In this document: one piece after another, positions 18,066-25,670 of the stretch
Position numbering within the stretch: the first letter of the stretch is position 1
Layout of the letters: each line of letters begins with the position of its first letter
Source: Deltaproteobacteria bacterium
GTDB taxonomy: Bacteria; Myxococcota; Kuafuiibacteriia; Kuafuiibacteriales; Kuafuiibacteriaceae
Assembly: GCA_016703535.1 (NCBI GenBank)
Contig: JADJBV010000001.1
Location: forward strand, 744,001-808,000
Reading direction: 5' to 3'
Length of the DNA: 64,000 nt
Position numbers and translations under genes: made by a program
The notes under the pieces: model-generated
Databases searched by the model: none
Seen by the model: the letters and a program-made list of their open reading frames with translations, nothing else
What the model was told of the DNA's origin: nothing

Positions 18066-19433
18066 TTGTCTGGATGCACCACCCGCCGCCGTTGCCGCCT
18101 CCCGGGGTCAGGCTCGGCCGGCCTCTGGCGCCGTTGTTGCCGCTGCGATCCCCGTCGTCGCCACTGACACCCGCCGAGTTGTTGTTGTTGCCCCCGCCCC
18201 CGCCGGCGCCGCCGCCGCCCTGGAGGTTGCCGTTGAACAGCAGGTCCTGAGCCTCGAGCAGGATCGCACCGCCGCTGCCACCCCCACCGCCGCCCGAGTC
18301 CCTTCGCCGCCGCGGCCGCCACCGCCTACGGCGATGATCGTGCCGTTGCTCTCCAGGGACAACGTCCCGGCGGCGCTGATCTGCAGGGCGCCTCCGCCCC
18401 CGCCGCCGAGGCCCAGGTCGTTGGTCTGAGGGAAGGGCGCCCCTCGACCTCCGGAACAGCCCCCTCGAAGGGGAATCAAGGTCGCCGTCCCTTCCCCTTG
18501 GCCACCGAGGCCACCGGTCTGAGGCCCGAGGCTCCCGCCGTTGGCGCCGAGGCTCCCATAACCGCCGCCCCCGCCACCTTCCCGGTCCACGACGCCGTCC
18601 CGTCGGTTGGCGCCCGAGGTCGGACAGGTGCCGGCCTGATCCGCTCCTGGGCCGGGCAAGGCGCCGTTCGCGCCGAGGTCGATGAAGCCGGTGATGAACG
18701 CGTCCCCGTAAACCAAGAGGACGGTGGGGCGGCTGCCGCTCAGCTGCAAGATCCCGTCGATCCGCAGGCCCGGCACCGCAAGCACCACTACCTCCGTGCC
18801 GCCCGGGGGGGTCTCCACACTCGGCGTGGGCGGGTTGCCACAGTCGGTGGACGATCCCGTGAAGCTCAAGGTGTCGGTGTCGAAGGTGCAGAAGTTCCCG
18901 CTGCCGATGCGCCACAACCCCGCGAAGGTGGTCGAAGGCGTCACGTTGGAGGGGCTGTAAGGGAAGGGCGTCACTGGCACCCCGGAGTCGGGCATGGCGG
19001 CGTCCGGGACCCCGGAGTCTGGGAAGCCCAGATCGGGAACGCCGGTGTCGATGATGCCGGTGTCGATGATGCCCGTGTCGATGACGCCCGTGTCCACGAC
19101 GCCCGTGTCGACGACGCCGCTATCGTTGACGCCCGTGTCGTTCACTCCGGTGTCGACGCCGGTGTCGACGCCCAGGTCCGGGGTCGCGTCGACGGGGCCT
19201 TGATCCAAGGTGCCGGCGTCGCTGGCGTCACTTTCACCGCCGTCGTCGAAGCCAAGGTCGTCGGGGGTGGCGTCCAGGGCGCCGCCGTCCAGGCCGCTGT
19301 CACGCACGCCCCGATCGACGACCCCGGTGTCCGGGTCGCCGAAGAACTGGGGCCCGGCCGCCGGCGGATCGAACACGCAGGCCGACAGACCCAGACCCAG
19401 GAGCCCGAGCAGGCCAACCTTGAGGGCGAACAC
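17877..19433 (-). pseudogene. Gly-rich surface lipoprotein with two compensating frame disruptions
   Basis: The gene starts at a GTG (19433) with a lipobox GLGLSAC, then an Asp-rich linker with D-T-G-V repeats, then a folded region (WRIGSGNFCTFDTDTL, GSRPTVLLVYGDAFITG) and a long Gly-rich tail. The start frame hits a stop at 18108. The protein-like sequence leaves that frame near 18297 (after GGRGGEG), continues in another frame (DSGGGGGGSGGAILLEAQD, NNNNSAG), and returns to the first frame near 18040 (LTNAANGGGGWGAAIRG) to a TAA at 17877-17879. This fits two opposite one-base indels in GC-rich repeats, either real decay or assembly error. If corrected it gives about 519 residues. The family resembles myxobacterial Gly-rich exported proteins. 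Confidence 0.65.
19034..19170 (-). repeat. 15-bp tandem repeat encoding D-T-G-V/I-I/V
   Basis: About nine 15-bp units (core GGTGTCGATGATGCC on the plus strand) encode DTGIIDTGVVDTG in the lipoprotein linker. In-frame units suggest copy-number change by slippage would alter linker length only. Confidence 0.85.
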
Positions 19434-19509
19434 GGCCGGACCCTAGGCGATCCGCCGGCCCCTCCGCCACGGGAAACTCGCGGTCGGGCCCGGGAACTGG
19501 CGCGGCGCG

Positions 19510-20760
19510 TTATTGCCGGATCTGGCCTTGGCCGTGGACCACCAGCTTTTCGGCGGTCAACTCGGTGAGGCCCATCGGCCCGTAAGCGTGGAGTTTGCTG
19601 GTGGAGATGCCCATCTCGGCTCCGAGCCCCAGCTCACCGCCGTCGTTGAAGCGGGTCGAGGCGTTCCAGAGCACGCAGGAGGCGTCGACCTCGGCCAAAA
19701 AGCGCTCGGCGGCGTCGGCGTTTTTGGTGACGATCGCCGCGGTGTGCCGGGTCCCGTAGCGTTCGATGTGGGCCAGGGCCTCGTCCAGGCTCCCCACCGT
19801 GCGGACAGCCAAGATCGGCGCCAAGAACTCGGTGGCCCAGTCGGCGGCGGTGGCTTCTTGGGCGGGGCACCCGAAGACACCCAAGGTGGTCAGGGCCTCG
19901 AGGTCGGCCCGCAACTCCACTCCCTTTTTGATCAAAGCCGGGCCCAGCACCTGGAGCAGGGGCACCAGGACCGAACGGTGCACCAACAAGGTCTCCATGG
20001 CGTTGCAGACGCCGGGCCGGTGGGTCTTCGCGTTGAGGGCGATCGGCGTCGCCAGCGAGAGGTCGGCGTCGGCGTCCACGTAGACGTGGCAGATGCCTTC
20101 TCCGTGGCGGATCACCGGCACCCGGGCGTGTTGGTCGACCAGGGCCATCAAGGCCTTGCCGCCCCGAGGGATCACCAAGTCGACTTGGCCGCTCGCCGAA
20201 AGCAGCTCGATCACCGCGGCCCGATCCGGATCGTCGACGAACAACACCGCGTCTTCGGGCAGGCCGGCCGCCCGGAGTCCGTCCCGGACGAGTTCGACCA
20301 ACACTCGGTTGGAGCGGAGCGCCTCTTTGCCGCCCCGCAGGATCACCACGTTGCCCGACTTGATGGTCAAGGCCGCACACTCGATCACCACCCCGGGTCG
20401 GGCCTCGAAGACGATCGCCACCACCCCGAGGGGGACCCTTCGACGGCTCACCTGGATGCCGCTGCGACCGGGGCCGAGCGCCCTTGAACCCTGGAGCGGA
20501 TCGGGCAGGGCCGCGACCTCTCGAGCCGCCCGGGCCAGACCGGCGACCCGGGCCGAGTCGAGGCGCAACCTGTCTTGCATCGCTGGCGAAAGTTCGGTAG
20601 CGGCTTCGAGGTCTTGCAAGTTGGCTTGCAATACCGGGGTTGGGTTGGCCTCCAAGTGTTCGGCGATCGCCAACAAGGCCCGGTTGCGGTGGGCCTCGGG
20701 CTGCTTTCGCAGCTGATGGCTGGCGGCTCGGGCCCGCTGAAGGAGATCGCCGAGGTGCAT
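19510..20760 (-). CDS. proA: Glutamate-5-semialdehyde dehydrogenase (gamma-glutamyl phosphate reductase)
   Basis: This 416-residue protein is full length for ProA. It reduces gamma-glutamyl phosphate with NADPH to glutamate semialdehyde, the second step of proline synthesis. Visible marks are PLGVVAIVFEARPGV, SGNVVILRGGKEA, IPRGGKALMALV, the catalytic Cys region KTHRPGVCNAMETLLVH, and the C-terminal DASCVLWNASTRFNDGGELGLGAE with GPMGL. The aldehyde dehydrogenase fold is evident. It begins 9 bp after proB, so the two enzymes of the unstable phosphate intermediate are co-transcribed. A dispersed palindrome lies at 20614, and a one-mismatch copy sits 50 bp away at 20565. Confidence 0.97.
   Translation of the reverse strand: MHLGDLLQRARAASHQLRKQPEAHRNRALLAIAEHLEANPTPVLQANLQDLEAATELSPAMQDRLRLDSARVAGLARAAREVAALPDPLQGSRALGPGRSGIQVSRRRVPLGVVAIVFEARPGVVIECAALTIKSGNVVILRGGKEALRSNRVLVELVRDGLRAAGLPEDAVLFVDDPDRAAVIELLSASGQVDLVIPRGGKALMALVDQHARVPVIRHGEGICHVYVDADADLSLATPIALNAKTHRPGVCNAMETLLVHRSVLVPLLQVLGPALIKKGVELRADLEALTTLGVFGCPAQEATAADWATEFLAPILAVRTVGSLDEALAHIERYGTRHTAAIVTKNADAAERFLAEVDASCVLWNASTRFNDGGELGLGAEMGISTSKLHAYGPMGLTELTAEKLVVHGQGQIRQ
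20614..20631. repeat. Dispersed palindrome GCAAG-N4-CTTGC, copy 2
   Basis: TTGCAAG-TTGG-CTTGCAA has perfect 7-bp arms and lies inside proA (peptide LQANLQ on the minus strand). A near copy, GCAAC-CTGT-CTTGC, is at 20565-20578. Confidence 0.75.
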
Positions 20761-20769
20761 GCCCCAAGC

Positions 20770-21939
20770 CTAGCTGAGGATCACCAGGTCGTCCCGGTGG
20801 ATCACGGCGTCGCCCGAGGAGAAGCCGAGGACCCCTTCGATGGCCGTCGAGGGGAGACCCTGGATGCGGGCCATTTGATCGGCCGAATAGCGGACCAGGC
20901 CCCGGGCGATGATCTGTTGGCCACCCCGGGCGGCGACGGCGATGTCCACCGGGTCGCCCTCGGCGAAGTCGCCCTCCACGCTTTTTACGCCGCTGGCCAG
21001 CAGGCTCTTCTGTTGCTCCAGGATGGCGTTGGCAGCGCCGGCGTCGACCACCAACTTGCCGGCCGGCCGCAGGGTGTGGGCGATCCAGTGGGCCCGGGAG
21101 CTGAGTTTGCCCTTGGCCTGATCCGGGAGGAGCAAGGTGCCCACGTCTTGGCCGTCGAGGAGCGCGGCGATCTGGCCCGGCCGCTTGCCCTCGAGGATCG
21201 CTACGTAAGCGCCTCGGGCCGACGCGACCCGGGCCGAACGCAGCTTGGACATCATGCCGCCCTTGCCGAAGCGAGAGGCGCCAGGTTGGGCCAAGGCGTC
21301 CAGCAGGCCGTCGCTGGCCAAGGCCTCGGGCAAACGTACGCCACTTTCGTTCACCACACCGGGCGCGGTGCTGAGCATGATCAAGAGGTGAGCGTCGATC
21401 AGGTTGCTGACCTGGGCGGCCAACTCGTCGTTGTCACCGAAGGCGATCTCCTCGAAGGAGACCGTGTCGTTTTCGTTGATCACCGCCACCGCGTGGCGCC
21501 GCTCCAGCTCTCCCAGGGCTCGGCGGGCGTTGAGGAAGCGCTTCCGGTTGGCCAGATCGGCGTGGGTGAGCAGCACCTGAGCCACTGGGATCTCGAACTT
21601 GGAGAAGGCCTGGGACCAGGCCTCCACCAACTTGGACTGTCCGACCGCGGCCGCCGCTTGAAGGCCGGCCATGGTGCGGGGCCGGCTCTTCAGCCCCAAG
21701 ATCCCCATGCCGACGGCGATGGCGCCGGAGGACACCACAAAAGGCCAGTGCCGCAGCCCGCAGAGCGGGGCGATCTCGTTGGCCAAGCGACGGATGGTCT
21801 TGGGTTCGATGCGACCTTGGTTGTCGGTCAGCACCCCCGAGCCGATCTTCACGACCACTCGGCCCGAGCGGGTCAACTTCTTCAGCTCGGCGCGGCTGGG
21901 GCTGCCGATGCGGATGGTGTCATCGACCTCTTGGCTCAT
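20770..21939 (-). CDS. proB: Glutamate 5-kinase
   Basis: This 389-residue protein phosphorylates glutamate at the gamma-carboxyl with ATP, the first step of proline synthesis. The amino-acid kinase domain shows VVVKIGSGVLTD, VSSGAIAVGMGILGL, VINENDTVSFEEIAFGDNDELAAQVSNLI and GGMMSKLRSARVA. A C-terminal PUA domain starts near residue 300 (GKLVVDAGAANAIL). Its ATG overlaps the upstream lipoprotein stop (ATGA at 21936-21939) and proA follows after 9 bp. ProB is normally feedback-inhibited by proline through the kinase domain. The extra 25 residues before the kinase core are unusual but in frame. Confidence 0.97.
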   Translation of the reverse strand: MSQEVDDTIRIGSPSRAELKKLTRSGRVVVKIGSGVLTDNQGRIEPKTIRRLANEIAPLCGLRHWPFVVSSGAIAVGMGILGLKSRPRTMAGLQAAAAVGQSKLVEAWSQAFSKFEIPVAQVLLTHADLANRKRFLNARRALGELERRHAVAVINENDTVSFEEIAFGDNDELAAQVSNLIDAHLLIMLSTAPGVVNESGVRLPEALASDGLLDALAQPGASRFGKGGMMSKLRSARVASARGAYVAILEGKRPGQIAALLDGQDVGTLLLPDQAKGKLSSRAHWIAHTLRPAGKLVVDAGAANAILEQQKSLLASGVKSVEGDFAEGDPVDIAVAARGGQQIIARGLVRYSADQMARIQGLPSTAIEGVLGFSSGDAVIHRDDLVILS

Positions 21940-22937
21940 TCGCCCTCCTCCGGGACCTCCACGGGGATCTTGGAGCCGCGTTTGCCGCCGATCACCGTGC
22001 TGGTCCGAGTGCCACCATCCAAAAACGCCAGCGGATCCAGGTCGACCGGGTGCCGCTTGATGGTGGGGATGAACTCACCGGGAGAAACTTCTTTGCCTTC
22101 GGTGGTGCTGATGGTGAAGTCCAGGCTCAGCTCCAGCTTCCCGGGTTCGGCCTGATCGTCTTTGCCGGGGATCGAAAGCACCCCCTCCAGCTTGGCGGCC
22201 AAAGGTGCGCCGGTCTGTTCGTCGACCATCAAGGTGCCGGACAAGGTGACCGGCTTTTTGGAGCCCTTCATGCCCGGGACGGAGATGAGCGGTGAACCTT
22301 CGAGCAACACCACCTCGTATTTGGCGGCCCCCCGGCCGGCGACCTGGGCCGCGCCCACCTTTTTTAGGCCAAAACGAGGGCCGTAGTAGCTGGAGTAGAC
22401 CGAAAGCGCTTGGAAGGCCTCGTCCCGCAGCTCCTTGTGTTGGCTGTCCATCGCCCCTTGCACCCGCAGCTTGCCGGGGCCGTTGCGCACGTAGACCACG
22501 CCGTTGTTGAACACCGTCTCCCGAGTGATGGATCCGTCTTCGTCCTTTTGGAGCACCCGCCACGATCCGTGCAGCCCGTGTTCGATCTTGGTGTTTTCGT
22601 GGAGGCGCAGGCGGTGGCCGTTCCGCGACAGGTGGAAGGTGGCGACGCCTTGGTATTCGAGGAAGCCGAGGCGGGCCACCACCTCGTCCAGCTTCATCTG
22701 CAGGACGCGGTTCTTGACCTCCGGCCGCTCCTCGAGGGCGTAGGCGTCGATGGTCTCTTTGGCTTTGACCGCCAGCTCTTCGGCCATCCGATCTCGACCC
22801 CAGAGCCGGTCGGCGGTTTGAGGCTTTTCGCCGCAACCTCCACAACCGCTCGAGGCCGAGAGGAGCAGGATCGCCAGCGCTCCGGTTCGTGAGATCCGCA
22901 CGGCGGGTGGCCTAACACGGAGGGTCGGCCCCGTCAT
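21936..22937 (-). CDS. Putative lipoprotein upstream of proB
   Basis: This 333-residue protein has a signal segment (TGALAILLLSASSGC) ending in a plausible lipobox at about residue 31, followed by GGCGEKP. The body is beta-rich and hydrophilic, with charged stretches (RMAEELAVKAKETIDAY; FHLSRNGHRLRLHENTKIEH). A late segment resembles a beta-barrel or LolA-like concave sheet (VTLSGTLMVDEQTGAPLAAKLEG), but I cannot name a family. It is translationally coupled to proB by a 4-bp overlap. That an outer-surface lipoprotein shares an operon with proline synthesis is odd; co-regulation rather than shared function may explain it. Confidence 0.75.
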   Translation of the reverse strand: MTGPTLRVRPPAVRISRTGALAILLLSASSGCGGCGEKPQTADRLWGRDRMAEELAVKAKETIDAYALEERPEVKNRVLQMKLDEVVARLGFLEYQGVATFHLSRNGHRLRLHENTKIEHGLHGSWRVLQKDEDGSITRETVFNNGVVYVRNGPGKLRVQGAMDSQHKELRDEAFQALSVYSSYYGPRFGLKKVGAAQVAGRGAAKYEVVLLEGSPLISVPGMKGSKKPVTLSGTLMVDEQTGAPLAAKLEGVLSIPGKDDQAEPGKLELSLDFTISTTEGKEVSPGEFIPTIKRHPVDLDPLAFLDGGTRTSTVIGGKRGSKIPVEVPEEGE

Positions 22938-22958
22938 GCTCTTCGGATCGAAGCCGGC

Positions 22959-23627
22959 TTAGGTTTCGTCGCGCGGCACCAGCGCCCCCGGCTCGTTCCC
23001 GGGCGAACGGCCGATCATGGGGGCCAAAACCGTGGAGAGGGTGCCGGAGAGCAGGCCCCCCAAGGTGGCGTGCCAGAGGTCGATCAAGAGCTCCTGGCCC
23101 AAGGTCGGAGCCGGGGTCATGAACCAGGTCAACAGGGCTTGGAGGAAGACCAGCAAAAATCCGAAGCCGAAGCCAGAGGTGAAGCTCCGCCGCAAAGCGC
23201 CCACGTTGCGGTGGCGGCGCATCCGCTGACGCATGGTCGACAGGGCGGCCCGTTGCCAGCTCCTTCTCGCCGCCGAAAGGGCGAAGGGCACCGGCAACAA
23301 GAAGGCCGCCGACCACCACCCGAAGCCGTGTCCAAAGGCGTAAAGGGGGATCAACCAGCCCATCCACAGGGACGCGATCCCCAAACCGTAGAGGCTGCCG
23401 ATGACCCCCGCTTCCTTGATCTGACGGAAAGCTGCCGGTTGAGCCAGGAGCTGCTTCTCCAGCGGGTCGACCGCCTCGGCGATCCATTGGGCTTGTTCGA
23501 CCGCCTCGATCCGCTCCAGCCACTGCCGACGTTGGGCGCGATCGAGGGTCACCAGGAAGTGGGCGCCCATCAGGGGCGCCAGGTGCGCCGGGAGGCCCAC
23601 CGGGAGTTTTGGATCTTCTTCGGACAA
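22959..23627 (-). CDS. Membrane protein of unknown function
   Basis: This protein has 222 residues. The first 85 are cytosolic and helical (DRAQRRQWLERIEAVEQAQWIAEAVDPLEKQ). Two pairs of hydrophobic helices follow: GVIGSLYGLGIASLWMGWLIPLYAFG then WWSAAFLLPVPFALSA, and, after an Arg-rich cytoplasmic loop (RQRMRRHRN), GFGFGFLLVFLQALLTWFM and a weaker final segment. Positive charge in the loop predicts it faces the cytoplasm. The start is a TTG at 23627 (weak ribosome site). The gene lies just ahead of the coupled lipoprotein/proBA genes in the same direction, separated by about 20 bp. Confidence 0.7.
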   Translation of the reverse strand: MSEEDPKLPVGLPAHLAPLMGAHFLVTLDRAQRRQWLERIEAVEQAQWIAEAVDPLEKQLLAQPAAFRQIKEAGVIGSLYGLGIASLWMGWLIPLYAFGHGFGWWSAAFLLPVPFALSAARRSWQRAALSTMRQRMRRHRNVGALRRSFTSGFGFGFLLVFLQALLTWFMTPAPTLGQELLIDLWHATLGGLLSGTLSTVLAPMIGRSPGNEPGALVPRDET

Positions 23628-23730
23628 GTGGTTGGTGCCCCGTTTCTATACTCGTGGCCGGCCCGCTTTCTTCCAAGGCGCGGAGGTGCGCAAAGAAAAC
23701 CCTATGCCTTGGGGTCCCGGCCCCAATCTG

Positions 23731-23755
23731 CCTGGTTTCCTGGCCTCCTAAGCGG
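23731..23755 (+). repeat. 25-bp repeat, copy A
   Basis: This copy starts CCTGGTTTCCTG and ends TCCTAAGCGG. It matches copy B at 24481-24505 in 22 of 25 positions, exactly 750 bp apart, and brackets the small gene at 24011. Confidence 0.75.
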
Positions 23756-23869
23756 TTTTACTAGCGGCGCCCCGGACACGAGATCGCAGGTGCGGCATGG
23801 CCCCCGAAAGCGAGCCTTGAAGCACAGTCCCGAGAGGCGTTCGGCCTCCCCTCGAAAGCCGGCTAACTG

Positions 23870-24000
23870 ATCGGTATTGGGGTCTTGCGAGGAAGGCCGG
23901 CCAGGCAAAGCCAGGCAAAGCCGGTCCACCCCTCTACGTTCGCGGGGCTCACTGCCGCTTCGGGCCCAAGTTCTCGCAACGGTGAAGGTGGGATACCGAT
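23870..24000 (+). ncRNA. Candidate structured leader or small RNA
   Basis: ATCGGTAT (23870-23877) can pair with ATACCGAT (23993-24000), and TTGCGAGGA (23885-23893) with TTCTCGCAA (23971-23979) with one mismatch or wobble, forming a long closed stem. The right arm ends one base before the GGGAAGGG-type ribosome site of the gene at 24011. Inside is a short tandem GCCAGGCAAA. No known riboswitch or RNA class was recognised. The rest of 23628-23869 shows only repeat A. Confidence 0.35.
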
Positions 24001-24010
24001 AAGGGAAGGG

Positions 24011-24394
24011 ATGCAATGGCTTCGGCGAATGCTGATGGACCCGCACGAACGGCGGCTCACCCAACCCGAGGCCTACCGCCAGCCCCTGGACCGGGCGGCG
24101 TTGTTGGCTGAGGTGAAAGCCCAGCGGCTGGGCGACCATGAGACCCAGAGCTTCGTCGAGGAAGCGATCACCCAAACCAACCCCGGCGGGCCCCTGACGA
24201 TTGCCGCCCTGGCCGACGCCTACGAGTCCCTCAAAGAGGCGACCCGGACCGCTTCGGACCGGCACCTCCACGAGTTCGGCATCATCGCCACCTGCGGCCA
24301 GTCGATCGCCCTGGAGTACGTGATCCGCCGGGCCAACGGCGAGCCCGAATGGCCTGCCGTCGGCCGGCCTCGGCGCAAAGCCAAAGAGACCTAA
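24011..24394 (+). CDS. Small hypothetical protein
   Basis: This 127-residue soluble, helical, charged protein contains LRRMLMDPHERRLTQPEAY, KAQRLGDHETQSFVEEAI and ALADAYESLKEATRTASDRHLHEFGIIATCGQ. It ends with a basic tail (GRPRRKAKET). I recognise no family. The ATG at 24011 follows AAGGGAAGGG directly, with tight spacing; the frame is open to 23885, but that part overlaps the foldable leader and is Arg/Ser-rich. The gene stands alone, in the opposite direction to both flanking gene clusters, and is bracketed by copies of a 25-bp repeat. This raises the possibility of a small mobile or recently inserted unit. Confidence 0.65.
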   Translation: MQWLRRMLMDPHERRLTQPEAYRQPLDRAALLAEVKAQRLGDHETQSFVEEAITQTNPGGPLTIAALADAYESLKEATRTASDRHLHEFGIIATCGQSIALEYVIRRANGEPEWPAVGRPRRKAKET

Positions 24395-24422
24395 TCACCT
24401 CCACGACCGTGAGTCCGCTGAT

Positions 24423-24505
24423 CGCTTAGGAAGGGAAAAATCCAGGAACGGATCACCCTCCGCTCCAGTGGCGACTGCTTCCTGGTTTCCTGCTTTCCTA
24501 AGCGG
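24423..24505. terminator. Inverted repeat between convergent genes (repeat copies C and B)
   Basis: CGCTTAGGAAGGG...TCCAGG (24423-24446) is an imperfect inverse of CCTGG...TTTCCTAAGCG (24481-24504). The pair could form a stem of about 20 bp with a 34-base loop, placed between the stops at 24394 and 24522. It may act as a bidirectional terminator or as a REP-like element, since the right arm also occurs at 23731. Confidence 0.45.
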
Positions 24506-24521
24506 TCCCAGCCGCATCCGC

Positions 24522-25670
24522 TTAGGTCGACCGAGTGAAGCGCGACAGGCCCAAAAAGCCGATGGGCTGGCGAGTGCCGCCGTCCAGCGTGAGTTCGGCC
24601 AAGGCCTCTCCGATCACCGGCGCAAACTTGAAGCCGTGGCCCGAAAAGCCGGCGGCGAAGATCAGCGGGGCATGGGTCGGGTGGCGATCGATCAAGAAGT
24701 GTTGATCGGGGGTCATGGTGTACATGCACAAGGCCCGGTGGCCGACCCGATCGCCCAAGCCGGGCAGGTGTCGAGCGGCGAAGGCCAAGGGCCGGGCCTC
24801 TTCTTCAGCGGTCGGGGCGCCCCGTTCAGGGCCTGAAGGGGGCAGGGGCGCGGTGAGCACGGCGCCTCCCGAGTGTTCGGCGATCTTCATGCCCCGTTCG
24901 CTGACCGCCGGCAGGCCGTAGTACACGCCGTCGGGGGTCTCGTAGAGGAAGGCCGGGGCCCCTTGGTGGAGGCCGTAGTGGGGTTGTTGAGGCTGCACCC
25001 AGACCGAGGCCTTGCGCAGGATCTGAAGCGGCACCCCCAGGTCGGCGAGCAGGGCTGGGGCCCAGGGGCCGGCGGTCAACACCAGACGTTGGGCCTGAAC
25101 CACCTCGTCACCGACCAACAGCCGGACGCCGTCATCGGTGAATGCAAGTTGACTTGCAAAGTGGCCCAGCCGGAGTTCGGCTCCGTGGGCTTCGGCCCGT
25201 TGGCCATGGGCCCGCACCGCGGCCTCGACCCGCAAGATGCCGGCCTGTTCTTCCAGCCGAACCTCGTGCCCGCTCGGCACCCCAAAACCCGGGAAACGAC
25301 GGGCCACTTCTGCCCGGGACAAGGAGAGGAGCGGCAACCCGTGGTGTTGGGCGGCGCGATCCAGGCCGGGGATGATCTCTCCGTCGGCCGGTCCAACCTG
25401 GAGCACACCACAGGGGTGATAAAGCGTTGCACCCGACTCGGCCTCGAGCTCACTCCAGAGTTGGTAGGCGCGACGGAGCAGCGGCACGTAACTTTCGTGC
25501 TCGAAGTAGGCCAGGCGGATCACCCGCGTTTCGCCGTGGGACGAGCCGTGATCGTGGCCCAGGGGGTAAGGATCGACGCCCAACACCCGGGCACCTCGTT
25601 TGGCCAAGTGGAAGAGGGCGGCGCTGCCCATCGCCCCCAGGCCCAACACGATCACGTCGTAGCGCTTCAA
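24522..25670 (-). CDS. FAD-dependent amine oxidase, monomeric sarcosine oxidase / SolA type
   Basis: This 382-residue protein has the size of monomeric sarcosine oxidase and N-methyltryptophan oxidase. An FAD dinucleotide motif opens it (VIVLGLGAMGSAALFHLAKRG), then the family signature DHGSSHGETRVIRLAY. Near the C-terminus, LCMYTMTPDQHFLIDRHP contains the Cys that carries covalent FAD in the family, followed by AAGFSGHGFKFAPVIGEALAEL. Expected reaction: oxidative demethylation of an N-methyl amino acid, giving formaldehyde and H2O2. The start is a TTG (25670) with AGGAGA upstream; the TTGA overlap with the previous stop supports it. A dispersed palindrome lies at 25143. Confidence 0.93.
   Translation of the reverse strand: MKRYDVIVLGLGAMGSAALFHLAKRGARVLGVDPYPLGHDHGSSHGETRVIRLAYFEHESYVPLLRRAYQLWSELEAESGATLYHPCGVLQVGPADGEIIPGLDRAAQHHGLPLLSLSRAEVARRFPGFGVPSGHEVRLEEQAGILRVEAAVRAHGQRAEAHGAELRLGHFASQLAFTDDGVRLLVGDEVVQAQRLVLTAGPWAPALLADLGVPLQILRKASVWVQPQQPHYGLHQGAPAFLYETPDGVYYGLPAVSERGMKIAEHSGGAVLTAPLPPSGPERGAPTAEEEARPLAFAARHLPGLGDRVGHRALCMYTMTPDQHFLIDRHPTHAPLIFAAGFSGHGFKFAPVIGEALAELTLDGGTRQPIGFLGLSRFTRST
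25143..25158. repeat. Dispersed palindrome GCAAG-N4-CTTGC, copy 3
   Basis: TGCAAG-TTGA-CTTGCA lies within the sarcosine-oxidase-like gene, read as ASQLA on the minus strand. Confidence 0.75.

Noticed and set aside
23628..24010. Possible tRNA or rRNA fragment in the intergenic region
   Set aside because: No cloverleaf, T-loop GTTC or conserved rRNA motif is visible; only repeat A and the long stem are supported.
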